In this document: piece by piece, positions 17,670-25,916 of the stretch
Layout: the number at the start of each line of letters is the position of its first letter
How positions within the stretch are numbered: position 1 is the first letter of the stretch
Source: Nitrospinae bacterium CG11_big_fil_rev_8_21_14_0_20_45_15
GTDB lineage: Bacteria; Nitrospinota; Nitrospinia; Nitrospinales; VA-1
Assembly: GCA_002787235.1 (NCBI GenBank)
Contig: PCWG01000025.1
Span: 1 to 61,689, forward strand
Reading direction: 5' to 3'
DNA: 61,689 nt
Notes under the pieces: generated by a model
The model's database searches: none
Told to the model about the DNA's origin: nothing
What the model saw: only the letters and a program-made list of their open reading frames with translations
Made by a program: the position numbers and the translations under genes

Positions 17670-18779
17670 ATGATCAAAGCATTAAAAAATACAGGGATCG
17701 GGAACTCAAAAAATGTTTTGAGATATATTTTTGGACCCGGAACTCTTAAAGAGCTGGATGGCTTGATCTCAAAACAAACCAAACTGGAAACCGACTATAC
17801 GGTTTTTTTTGTTGATAGTTTTTTTGAGAAAGATTCTGCTCTATTGCAAGGTGTCCAGATTTCTTCGCGGGATCGGGTTATCTATGTCGATACTGGAAAT
17901 GAACCCACGACCGATTACGTAGATCAGTTGACACAGTCACTTTCCCAAAATAGCGATACGATCCCTTGTGCCATAGTGGGTGTGGGGGGAGGTGCCACTT
18001 TGGACATTGCCAAGGCGGTCGCAAATCTTTTGACAAATCAGGGGAAGGCTGAAGATTATCAAGGCTGGGATTTGGTGAAAAACCCGGGCGTTTATAAAAT
18101 TGGCATTCCCACACTTTCAGGTACAGGTGCTGAGGCAACGCGTACTTGTGTGATGACCAACCCCAAAAGCGGTCTGAAGTTGGGGATGAATAGTGACCAC
18201 ACCGTTTTTGATCAGTTGATACTCGATCCGGATCTGACGGCAACGGTTCCCCGCAATCAGTATTTTTATTCTGGCATGGATTCCTATATCCACTGCATTG
18301 AGTCGCTGTCTGGCCATTATCGCAATGCAATTGGGGACGCATTTTCTGATCAGTCCCTCAAACTTTGCCGTGAGGTCTTTCAGGACTCTTCAGCGCAGAG
18401 TGATGGGAACCGGGCAAAACTCATGGTGGCTTCTTACCTTGGTGGTTGTGCGATTGCGACCAGTTATGTCGGGATCATACATCCTTTTTCAGCAGGTCTT
18501 AGCGTTGTTCTTGGCGTGCACCATTGTCTTGCGAACTGTATAACGATCAAGGCTATGGCAGAGTTTTATCCCCGTGAAGTGGAGGAGTTTCTTAAATTTG
18601 TGGATTTTCAGTCGATACAAATTCCTGAAGGAATTTGTAAAAACTTAAGTTCCGATCAGTACGAGAGGTTGTATCAGTCGACAATCATTCACGAAAAGCC
18701 CCTTATGAATGCCTTGGGAGAAGATTTTAAAAATATTCTCACTCAGGAAAAAGTCATAGAAATATTCAATCGAATGTGA
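17670..18779 (+). CDS. kdnB: KdnB-like iron-containing alcohol dehydrogenase
   Basis: The 369-residue protein is a group III metal-dependent alcohol dehydrogenase. It has the dinucleotide site GVGGGATLDIAKAVA, the GIPTLSGTGAEATRT block, and metal ligands in MDSYIHCIES and LGVHHCLAN. From memory, YQGWDLVKNPGVYKIGIPT closely resembles Shewanella KdnB, which oxidises C8 of Kdo before amination to 8-amino-Kdo. Here the following genes are an aminotransferase and a NeuB-type synthase rather than KdsA, so the substrate may be a nonulosonic acid instead of Kdo (inference). The aminotransferase frame overlaps its stop or begins six bases later. Confidence 0.85.
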   Translation: MIKALKNTGIGNSKNVLRYIFGPGTLKELDGLISKQTKLETDYTVFFVDSFFEKDSALLQGVQISSRDRVIYVDTGNEPTTDYVDQLTQSLSQNSDTIPCAIVGVGGGATLDIAKAVANLLTNQGKAEDYQGWDLVKNPGVYKIGIPTLSGTGAEATRTCVMTNPKSGLKLGMNSDHTVFDQLILDPDLTATVPRNQYFYSGMDSYIHCIESLSGHYRNAIGDAFSDQSLKLCREVFQDSSAQSDGNRAKLMVASYLGGCAIATSYVGIIHPFSAGLSVVLGVHHCLANCITIKAMAEFYPREVEEFLKFVDFQSIQIPEGICKNLSSDQYERLYQSTIIHEKPLMNALGEDFKNILTQEKVIEIFNRM

Positions 18780-18784
18780 AAAAT

Positions 18785-19963
18785 ATGGAATTTAAAATTC
18801 CCTTCAGCGGCCGAGCGCACGATTATACAGAAGAGGAAATCGATACAGTTGTTACGGCGATGAAGTCGGCTAACCCGTTGACGCAGGGAAAATATCTCCA
18901 CGCCTTTGAGGAAAAGTTTTGCGATTATATCGGGGCAAAATATGCTTTTGCGGTTTCCAATGCAACGGCGGCTCTTGAGATTGCGGCCCAGCTCTGCCAA
19001 TTTGAATCGGGAGATGAGATTGTAATTCCTTCCCATACCTTCACATCTTCAGCGTATCCTTTTGCCAAAAAAGGGGCACGTCTGGTGTGGGCAGATATCG
19101 ATCCTAAAACCCGAGTGGTCACAGCAGAAACACTGTCCCGAAAAATTACAAAAAATACCAGGGCCATGGTGGTGCCTCACTTATACGGTTATGGTGCGGA
19201 TATGCCTGCCATAATGGACTTGGCAAAGAAACATGATTTGTTGGTTATTGAAGATGCGGCCCAGGCAATGGGAGTGGAGATAGAGGGAAATAAATCCGGA
19301 ACTTTTTCTGATTTTGGAGTTTTCTCTTTTCACTCACATAAAAATATTACGACTCTGGGCGAAGGGGGAATACTTGTTGTGAAGGATGAAGAAATCGCAA
19401 AAGTAATTCCTCTTTTGCGTCACAACGGACATTGCGCATTTCCTTATACAAGAAAGGATTATTGGATACCCGCAATGGGGAATCTGGATTTTCCTCGGAT
19501 CCATGGAAAAGACCTGTGGCCCAATAATTATTGTCTGGGGGAAATCGAGTGTGCTTTGGGGGCAAAACTTCTCGACAGGGTGGATCAAATAAATTTGGAA
19601 AAAAGGAATCGTGCCTTATATTTTATAGACGCGTTGGTAAATTTCCCAATGCTTGAATTTCACAGGGAAGACTCTGTTCGGCATAATTATCATCTCTTGG
19701 CCGCACGCATACTGAACGGGCAACGAGACAATTTTATTCGAAAAATGGCCTTAGAAAAGGGCATTCAATGCGTGGTGCAATACTATCCGCTGAACAGGTA
19801 TCCTCTTTATCAGCAGGCGGGATTTGGTGTGGCGGATTGTCCTGATGCGGATGAATTTTTCGATAATATGGTTTCGTTTCCATTTCATCACTGGTTGTCT
19901 GACGAGGACATGGACTACCTGTTGACTTCGACACGTGAAGTTCTTGAAAGCATGGAGTTGTAA
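18785..19963 (+). CDS. DegT/DnrJ/EryC1/StrS-family sugar aminotransferase
   Basis: The 392-residue PLP enzyme shows IPSHTFTSSAYP, VIEDAAQAMG and FSFHSHKNITTLGEGG, where the Lys of SHKN binds PLP. Members aminate keto or aldehyde sugars with glutamate. Directly behind a KdnB-like oxidase, it probably aminates the carbonyl that oxidase makes. It is not obviously orthologous to Shewanella KdnA. ATG 18785 is taken; GTG 18776 overlapping the previous stop would add three residues. It abuts the next gene without a gap. Confidence 0.88.
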   Translation: MEFKIPFSGRAHDYTEEEIDTVVTAMKSANPLTQGKYLHAFEEKFCDYIGAKYAFAVSNATAALEIAAQLCQFESGDEIVIPSHTFTSSAYPFAKKGARLVWADIDPKTRVVTAETLSRKITKNTRAMVVPHLYGYGADMPAIMDLAKKHDLLVIEDAAQAMGVEIEGNKSGTFSDFGVFSFHSHKNITTLGEGGILVVKDEEIAKVIPLLRHNGHCAFPYTRKDYWIPAMGNLDFPRIHGKDLWPNNYCLGEIECALGAKLLDRVDQINLEKRNRALYFIDALVNFPMLEFHREDSVRHNYHLLAARILNGQRDNFIRKMALEKGIQCVVQYYPLNRYPLYQQAGFGVADCPDADEFFDNMVSFPFHHWLSDEDMDYLLTSTREVLESMEL

Positions 19964-21583
19964 GTGAAAAAAGCGGTCATCATCCCCGCAGTTAAGAAAA
20001 ATGTTGCTTTTCAGGATGATCTTGTAAAAAAACTTGCAGGGGAGTCTCTGATTCAGCGAGCGATCGACAAGGCAATCGAGATCGTTGGTAAAGACAACAT
20101 CTATGTGGTGACAGATTCAGAAGAAATTTGTCTTCTGAGTCAGAGAAAAGGCGTTTGTTATTTCTACGAGAAATCACTCAATCTGCAACAAGCGGCCATC
20201 ATCGAAAATCTGATTGATTTTCTTTTTACCCTTTCTGATAAATTTAAAACCTTTATTCTCCTGTCTCCATACGCCCCCCTGCTCTCATCTGAAGAAATAA
20301 AAAAAGCCTTGCTGGAGTTTGAGTCGAAAGGTGAAAAACTTTTAATACCTGTTAAAAGGCAGTATGCGCGTGTTTTCACCAAAGATCACAAAAATGTTCA
20401 GGAGGTTTTGTCGGGGGAAGAAGAAAGAACCTTTCTGATAGAATCTCAGGCGTTTCAGATCATTGACAGCTCAGTGATTCGGAATGAAAAATTAAGATCG
20501 GCTCTCAAGCCTTATATTTATGAGCTGAGTTGCGATTTGTTTGATATCAAGGGGTATCAAGACTGGTGGGTATGCGAAAAGTTGTTGAAGCGGAAAAGAA
20601 TTGTTATTCGTGTGATCGGCGATGAAGAAGTGGGTATGGGGCATTTACAGCGCGCTCTGACGCTGGCCCACGAAATGAGCGATCATGAAATCCGATTTGT
20701 ATGCGATGAAAAAAGTAAGGTTGCGACCGATAAGTTGGCAGGTTACGACTACTGGTTAGGCATCTATAAACCGGATGAAATAGAGGATGCGATCGTGGCC
20801 TTGAAGCCAGATCTTGTCATCAACGATATTCTTGATTCGGGTCATGACTATATCAGGAAGTTACGTGACAATCATATTCCCGTCATAAATTTTGAAGATT
20901 TGGGTGAAGGTGCGAAGTTAGCAAACCTTACCATTAACGAGTTGTATGATGAACCACTGATTCCTGGTGAAAATTTCAAGTGGGGGAAAGATTATTTTTT
21001 TGTACGGGAAGAGTTTAACGATGCCTGCCCCAATCACTTTAAAGAATCCGTTACAAGTGTATTGATCATGTTTGGTGGTACAGATCCCAGTGATTACACT
21101 CGAAAAATTCTGCGGATTATAAAGAACGATTGTCGAATGAGAAATATTAAAATATATGTGATAACCGGCGGAGGTTATCCCTATATTGAAGAGCTTGAAC
21201 AGGAAATCGCTCAATGTACGGATCAAGAGATCGAGTATCACCACTCCATTGGAGTGGTTTCTCATATAATGGAAAAGGTGCAGGTGGCCATCTCTGCCAA
21301 TGGCAGAACCACATACGAGCTGGCTCATATGAATATACCTGCCATCGTTCTTTCGCATCATGAGAGAGAGAATACCCACAAGTTCACTCGCGAAGAGAAT
21401 GGCCATGTTCCTTTAGGTATTTGCGATGATTTTGAGGCAGAAAAAAAAGTGATAACAGCATTTAGACAATTGATCGACAATGTGGAATACAGAAAAAAGT
21501 TTCATGATCGCTTAAAAAAGTTTCAGTTCACTAAGAACAAAGACAAGGTGATCAGTTTGATTCATTCGATCATTGAACGCTGA
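19964..21583 (+). CDS. Fusion of cytidylyltransferase-like domain and PseG-like glycosyltransferase-fold domain
   Basis: The 539-residue protein starts at GTG, immediately after the preceding stop. Residues 1 to about 205 look like the CMP-sialate synthetase fold (KKAVIIPAVKK, VVTDSEEI), but the usual loop AARGGSKGIPxKN is degenerate, so catalysis is doubtful. From about 210 it resembles PseG/SpsG UDP-sugar hydrolases: IRVIGDEEVGMGHLQRALTLA, VINFEDLG, LIMFGGTDPSD, and AISANGRTTYELAHMNIPAI. PseG removes UDP from the hexosamine that feeds pseudaminic acid synthase. So it may supply the NeuB-type enzyme downstream. The fusion is unusual. Confidence 0.78.
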   Translation: MKKAVIIPAVKKNVAFQDDLVKKLAGESLIQRAIDKAIEIVGKDNIYVVTDSEEICLLSQRKGVCYFYEKSLNLQQAAIIENLIDFLFTLSDKFKTFILLSPYAPLLSSEEIKKALLEFESKGEKLLIPVKRQYARVFTKDHKNVQEVLSGEEERTFLIESQAFQIIDSSVIRNEKLRSALKPYIYELSCDLFDIKGYQDWWVCEKLLKRKRIVIRVIGDEEVGMGHLQRALTLAHEMSDHEIRFVCDEKSKVATDKLAGYDYWLGIYKPDEIEDAIVALKPDLVINDILDSGHDYIRKLRDNHIPVINFEDLGEGAKLANLTINELYDEPLIPGENFKWGKDYFFVREEFNDACPNHFKESVTSVLIMFGGTDPSDYTRKILRIIKNDCRMRNIKIYVITGGGYPYIEELEQEIAQCTDQEIEYHHSIGVVSHIMEKVQVAISANGRTTYELAHMNIPAIVLSHHERENTHKFTREENGHVPLGICDDFEAEKKVITAFRQLIDNVEYRKKFHDRLKKFQFTKNKDKVISLIHSIIER

Positions 21584-21596
21584 TGTTCTCTCTCCT

Positions 21597-22286
21597 ATGA
21601 AAACCAACACGGTCGCAATCATTCAGGCCAGAATGGGCTCCAGCCGCCTGCCAGGGAAAATGATGTTGCCGTTGCAAGGCATTCCCGTTGTCGAATGGGT
21701 TTTTAGAAGGACAAAAAGTGCCCAATCAATTCAGAATATCGTGTTTGCAATTCCAGCTACGGCCGATAATGACGTTTTAAATAATTATTTGACCGGGATG
21801 GGCGCGAATGTTTTCAGGGGCAATGAAAAGGATGTGGTCGAAAGATTTTTTTTAGCGGCAAAGGAATGGAATGCTTCTCATATCGTTCGGATATGTGCGG
21901 ATAATCCCTTTGTCACGGGTACGGAGATCGATCACCTTGTGAAGTTCTATTTCGAAATGGACTGCGATTACGCCTATAATCATATCCCCAGAAACAATCG
22001 TTATCCTGACGGAATGGGTGCCGAGATCGTTTCTTTTCGTATTTTGCAAACAATACATGAAGAGGCCGGGGTAGACGATCATCGGGAACATATTTTTAAT
22101 TACATCTGGGCGAATCCAGGAAAATTCAAAATTCTTACCTTTGATCCCGAAGATGAGAGGCTTGCTCAACCGGATATTAAATTGGATTTGGACACCTTGC
22201 AGGATTATGAAAAACTATGTTCGATGAATGTAGATATCGAAATGACGGCATATGAAATAATAGAACAGGCACTCTTAAAAAAATGA
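21597..22286 (+). CDS. SpsF/CMP-sugar nucleotidyltransferase-family protein
   Basis: The 229-residue protein has the nucleotidyltransferase loop AIIQARMGSSRLPGKMM, DVVERFFLAA and ICADNPFVTG, typical of SpsF-like cytidylyltransferases in spore-coat and glycan clusters. Sequence and context suggest activation of the keto sugar as CMP-sugar (inference). ATG 21597 fits the family start; a TTG at 21573 would overlap the preceding gene. It overlaps neuB by ATGA. Confidence 0.82.
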   Translation: MKTNTVAIIQARMGSSRLPGKMMLPLQGIPVVEWVFRRTKSAQSIQNIVFAIPATADNDVLNNYLTGMGANVFRGNEKDVVERFFLAAKEWNASHIVRICADNPFVTGTEIDHLVKFYFEMDCDYAYNHIPRNNRYPDGMGAEIVSFRILQTIHEEAGVDDHREHIFNYIWANPGKFKILTFDPEDERLAQPDIKLDLDTLQDYEKLCSMNVDIEMTAYEIIEQALLKK

Positions 22287-23365
22287 AATTATCTGAGATT
22301 TTAATAGCAGGTTGTCAGAATACCCGTGAGGTCGTTCGGCCTTATATCATTGCGGAAGCAGGCGTCAATCATGAAGGAGATCTGGATTTAGCCAGGCGGT
22401 TGATAGATGAAGCTTGCGAGGGCGGGGCTCATGCCATAAAATTCCAAACTTACAAGGCAGAAACTATCGCGTCCAAACATTCCCCTTCTTACTGGAATCT
22501 GAATGAAGAACCCACGGACAGCCAGTTCAAATTATTTCAAAAATACGATAAGTTCTGGAAAAAAGAATTTGAAGTTCTGAAGTATCACTGCGATAAGGTG
22601 GGCATCGAATTTCTCAGCACCCCCTTTGATTTAGAGTCGGCAACCTTCCTCAACGATTTGATGGAGGTATTTAAGATATCTTCTTCAGATATTACCAATA
22701 AACCCTTCATCGAGTTTATATGTGATTTTAAAAAGCCGATCATTTTATCGACAGGGGCATCTGATTTGGAGGAGATAGCGGACGCGGTCCGGTGGATTGA
22801 GGAAAAAGGGAATGTTTTAGCTCTTTTGCACTGTATTCTCAACTATCCCACAGAGGATGCAAATGCAAATCTGGCAATGATCGGAGACCTGAAAGTAAAA
22901 TTTCCAGGTAAAATCGTCGGGTATTCTGACCACACGCTTCCCAAAGACATGAAAACCCTGGAAACTGCGGTGATATTAGGCGCGAGCATTCTTGAAAAGC
23001 ATTTTACTCACGACAAAACCCTTCCCGGCAACGACCATTACCATGCGATGGATAAAGAAGATTTAAAAACATTCACGCAAAACCTTGATCGACTTTTTGA
23101 AATACTGGGGGAAAATGTCAAACGTTCGATTCCTTCCGAAAATCCGGCCAGACAAAATGCTCGGCGTAGTCTGGTCGCCAGCCGATTGATTCCAGCAGGA
23201 AAACAAATAGAGCCTGAAGACTTAACCTGGAAACGTCCAGCGCATGGCATCAGTCCCAAGGCGATTGACCAGGTATTGAATGCCAGAGCGTCGAGGGAGA
23301 TCGCTGAAGACAGTGTTTTGCAGTGGAGTGATGTTATTACAGGGGAAGAACCTAAAACCAGATAA
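22283..23365 (+). CDS. neuB: NeuB-type nonulosonic acid synthase
   Basis: The 360-residue enzyme condenses phosphoenolpyruvate with a six-carbon sugar to give a nine-carbon acid (sialic, legionaminic or pseudaminic type). Seen are IIAEAGVNHEGDLDLARRLI, AIKFQTYKAE, FLSTPFD, VGYSDHT and EKHFTHDKTLPGNDH, followed by a C-terminal antifreeze-like SAF domain (about 295-350). The sugar cannot be read from the sequence. It overlaps the upstream gene by ATGA and is last in the operon; a 10-pair hairpin covers its stop codon. Confidence 0.93.
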   Translation: MKLSEILIAGCQNTREVVRPYIIAEAGVNHEGDLDLARRLIDEACEGGAHAIKFQTYKAETIASKHSPSYWNLNEEPTDSQFKLFQKYDKFWKKEFEVLKYHCDKVGIEFLSTPFDLESATFLNDLMEVFKISSSDITNKPFIEFICDFKKPIILSTGASDLEEIADAVRWIEEKGNVLALLHCILNYPTEDANANLAMIGDLKVKFPGKIVGYSDHTLPKDMKTLETAVILGASILEKHFTHDKTLPGNDHYHAMDKEDLKTFTQNLDRLFEILGENVKRSIPSENPARQNARRSLVASRLIPAGKQIEPEDLTWKRPAHGISPKAIDQVLNARASREIAEDSVLQWSDVITGEEPKTR

Positions 23366-23384
23366 CGTTCAATTGTTTTAGGTT
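23349..23384 (+). repeat. Ten-base inverted repeat across the neuB stop
   Basis: AACCTAAAAC and GTTTTAGGTT, perfect, with a 16-base loop that contains the stop codon. No T run follows, so it may protect or end the transcript. Confidence 0.5.
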
Positions 23385-23493
23385 ATCTAAAATCGGAGTT
23401 CTATTGTCTGCGATGAGGCAGGTATTGCCTTGGTATCGAGTAGTATTTTGAGGCGGTTTAATGATCCTTTGAATCATTTAGCCACGCTAATAG

Positions 23494-23528
23494 AAAAAAT
23501 ACCTTTAAATCTTGAATCCCAAAAAGGT
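23494..23528 (-). terminator. Probable terminator of tRNA-Leu
   Basis: Minus strand: ACCTTT ... AAAGGT with a 16-base loop, then ATTTTTT. It starts nine bases past the tRNA 3' end. The stem is short. Confidence 0.4.
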
Positions 23529-23536
23529 TACAAGAA

Positions 23537-23620
23537 TGCCGAAGAGAAGACTCGAACTTCCACGCCCTTACGGACACATGACCCTGAATCATGCGCGTCT
23601 ACCAATTCCGCCACTTCGGC
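23537..23620 (-). tRNA. tRNA-Leu(CAG)
   Basis: The 84-base minus-strand sequence folds into a class II tRNA. The acceptor stem is GCCGAAG/CTTCGGC with discriminator A, and the D arm contains GGTAGACGCG. The anticodon stem CATGA/TCATG encloses TTCAGGG, so the anticodon is CAG (codon CUG). A long variable arm and the T arm GTTCGAGTC follow. CCA is not encoded. Confidence 0.95.
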
Positions 23621-23642
23621 TCTTGTGATTTACAGCGGACTC

Positions 23643-23671
23643 ATTATGAGTTGTCCGCTTACTAATTTCAA
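23643..23671 (-). promoter_or_regulatory. Promoter of tRNA-Leu
   Basis: Minus strand: -35 TTGAAA (23671-23666), 17-base spacer, -10 CATAAT (23648-23643), about 23 bases before the tRNA. The -10 sits in a near-palindrome at 23634-23659 (AGCGGA ... TCCGCT around CTCATAATGAG). Confidence 0.7.
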
Positions 23672-23692
23672 GATGATTGTTTCCTAATTGTT

Positions 23693-23743
23693 CACTTCTC
23701 TCATTTTTTCTTTATAATGCGGCATTTTTGCATGAGAGAAGTG
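23693..23743. repeat. Perfect 12-base inverted repeat
   Basis: CACTTCTCTCAT and ATGAGAGAAGTG flank a 27-base loop, just past the stop of the gene at 23752. Possibly a transcript end for that gene, but there is no T tract. Confidence 0.55.
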
Positions 23744-23751
23744 CTCTGTTT

Positions 23752-24855
23752 CTACTTTTCAGAGCTTGAATCCCCGGGTTGGATCGGTGGCTCTTCATCG
23801 ATATGATGTTCCAATTCGTCGATTTCAGCTTCCCCCTCGGCTTCAGCGTTCAATAGTTGTCGCACGGACAGGGAGTCGTGAAAAATGAAATAGATTCCAG
23901 CGAGAAAGATCACCAGAAAGTTCAGCCCCCATCCCGCCATTCCTACCCCTGCGGCGGCGACTTCAGTTTCTCCCATGATGTTGTGTAATGCGATCGTTAC
24001 CCCCGCATGGAAGGAACCCAATAAGGCCGGCGTGGGCAACACCGTTACCATGATCGCGATCATCACTGTCAGAAGGATAACAGAAATTTGCGATTTGTCT
24101 TTCAGGTCGTAAGCCCAATACAGAGGGTACATGCTGTAAATATTAACGGCCCATTCCATGCTCGTCAAAAAGATGATTTTAGCAAAGGCCTGAAAATCTT
24201 TTAAGATCAAAATTCCAAGCCGAAACTCCTGCACCCAGAAGTCGGTTTTTTCATGCCATTTTTTAGGCAAACGCGATACGACCCATTGCATGAACCTTCT
24301 GGCTTTGCCTTCATGGTGGAGTAAGGAATAAATGAAGATGAGAATGAAAATGGAGATGGCTCCCGCAATTTTACCGAAATTCAAAGCCAGGTCTTGAACG
24401 GAGAGTCCTGAAAATACCGCTTCCGGGCTAAAAATTTCGGGGTGACCCACGAAGACCCAAAGGAAAATCAAGAGCAGGATGACGATGTCGGTAACGCGCT
24501 CGACTACAATGGTGGCCAAGGCTCCCGAAAAAGGGATGTCATATTTTTTCCCGACCAGATAGGGTCGCAAAATTTCGCCAGCACGAGCCGGTAGAATGTT
24601 TCCCATGTAGCCAACCATGAGCGGGGAAAACAGGCCCACCGTATCCACTTTTTTCATGGGAGAAAGGAGAATTCGCCAACGCCAGCAACGTAGCACGTAG
24701 CTGAAAGCCATCAATAATATGGCAGGAACCATGTAGACGTAATGCGCCTGAGCGAAGGAATCGCTCAGTTCTTTTAGCGAGACATTGTGTAAGGTGTAAT
24801 AAAGCGCACCCGCGGTTATTATAAGAGAAACTATAAACTGTGTGGTTCGGTTCAA
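23752..24855 (-). CDS. UPF0104/lysylphosphatidylglycerol-synthase-TM-type membrane protein (copy 2)
   Basis: The 367-residue protein has about eight membrane helices, with family motifs YVLRCWRWRILLSPM, VGYMGNILPARAGEILRPYL and FSGALATIVVERVTD. This AglD/MprF N-domain-like family includes lipid flippases. It lacks the soluble lysyl-transferase domain, so lipid translocation rather than aminoacylation is more likely (inference). The tail is acidic. Start TTG 24855, five bases after the stop of its paralogue, with which it shares long blocks such as YPLYWAYDL and LHNIMGE. Confidence 0.85.
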   Translation of the reverse strand: MNRTTQFIVSLIITAGALYYTLHNVSLKELSDSFAQAHYVYMVPAILLMAFSYVLRCWRWRILLSPMKKVDTVGLFSPLMVGYMGNILPARAGEILRPYLVGKKYDIPFSGALATIVVERVTDIVILLLIFLWVFVGHPEIFSPEAVFSGLSVQDLALNFGKIAGAISIFILIFIYSLLHHEGKARRFMQWVVSRLPKKWHEKTDFWVQEFRLGILILKDFQAFAKIIFLTSMEWAVNIYSMYPLYWAYDLKDKSQISVILLTVMIAIMVTVLPTPALLGSFHAGVTIALHNIMGETEVAAAGVGMAGWGLNFLVIFLAGIYFIFHDSLSVRQLLNAEAEGEAEIDELEHHIDEEPPIQPGDSSSEK

Positions 24856-24860
24856 GGCGG

Positions 24861-25916
24861 TCAGTCCAATTTATCGGGATTGTTGGTGTTCTCTAAAATT
24901 TCTTCGGCTTCAACTAGTTTTCCAAAAGACAAATGATCGCGAAACAAATAATAAATGCCTCCTGCTGTCATGACAAAAAATCCAACGGCCCAGGCGACCA
25001 TCCCAAAGCTGACGGCTTTCAATTCATCTTCTCCCATAATATTGTGGAGGGAAATTAAAATCGCGGCATTCGTCGAACCCAAAAACGCTGGGGTCGGGAG
25101 GATGGTGATGAATATGCCTACCATTACGGTAACCAATACCAGAGAATCTATGGATTTGTCATGTAAATCATAAGCCCAATAAAGAGGATAAAATGTCAAA
25201 GTAATGGTTGCCCAGATCAGAACGCTGTATGCGGTGATTTTTGCCAACGCTTTGGGATCACGAATGACTGACAGTCCGATGCTGAACTCGTCGACCCAGT
25301 ATTGAAGTTTATTGCTCCATTTTTCAGGCAATCGGGCTTCAATCCAGATAATAATTTTCATAAAAGTGTGTTTTTCCCAGACCAGACAATAGATGAAAAT
25401 GACAAGTACGAAAATAAGTGCCGCTCCCGCTTGACCAAATTTTATCGCCAAATCATGCATGGAAAGGCCCAGTGTTTGAGTCTTTGCAGAAAAAACATCG
25501 GCTCGCAAGGCAAACAGCCAGATGAACATCAATAACATCATGACCAGATCAAACAATCTCTCAACAACGATCGTTGCAAACGCACCCGAAAAGGAAATCG
25601 TAGTTCTTTGTTTGAGCAGATAAGCCCTGATAAATTCGCCGGCACGACCGGGTAAAATATTGCTCATGAATCCCACCATGACCGGACCAAACAATTGCGA
25701 CTTCTTTACCTTCTGCATGGGTGACAATAGGACCTGCCAGCGGTAGACTCTAAATACGTACGTCAATGCAATTATTAAAGTGGAAGGGATGAGGTAAACC
25801 CACTCGACGGATTGAAAGGATGCCAGAAGATCCTTCCCTGATACGTTGCTCAAGGTGTAATACAATGCACCCAAAGCGATGCCAAGACCGATCAGTAATT
25901 GAACTGTTTTTTTCAA
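24861..25916 (-). CDS. UPF0104/lysylphosphatidylglycerol-synthase-TM-type membrane protein (copy 1)
   Basis: This 351-residue protein is the tandem paralogue of the next gene, with VFRVYRWQVLLSPMQKV, GFMSNILPGRAGEFIRAYL and FSGAFATIVVERLFD at equivalent places and the same helix pattern. The start is TTG 25916, overlapping the ribF stop as TTGA, so translation is probably coupled. An unknown lipid or lipid-linked substrate may be flipped. The two copies may work as a pair or on different lipids. Confidence 0.85.
   Translation of the reverse strand: MKKTVQLLIGLGIALGALYYTLSNVSGKDLLASFQSVEWVYLIPSTLIIALTYVFRVYRWQVLLSPMQKVKKSQLFGPVMVGFMSNILPGRAGEFIRAYLLKQRTTISFSGAFATIVVERLFDLVMMLLMFIWLFALRADVFSAKTQTLGLSMHDLAIKFGQAGAALIFVLVIFIYCLVWEKHTFMKIIIWIEARLPEKWSNKLQYWVDEFSIGLSVIRDPKALAKITAYSVLIWATITLTFYPLYWAYDLHDKSIDSLVLVTVMVGIFITILPTPAFLGSTNAAILISLHNIMGEDELKAVSFGMVAWAVGFFVMTAGGIYYLFRDHLSFGKLVEAEEILENTNNPDKLD

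Noticed and set aside
17670-19963. Calling the oxidase and aminotransferase a plain 8-amino-Kdo (kdnBA) pathway
   Set aside because: The aminotransferase does not look like Shewanella KdnA and the operon continues to NeuB, so substrate is left open.
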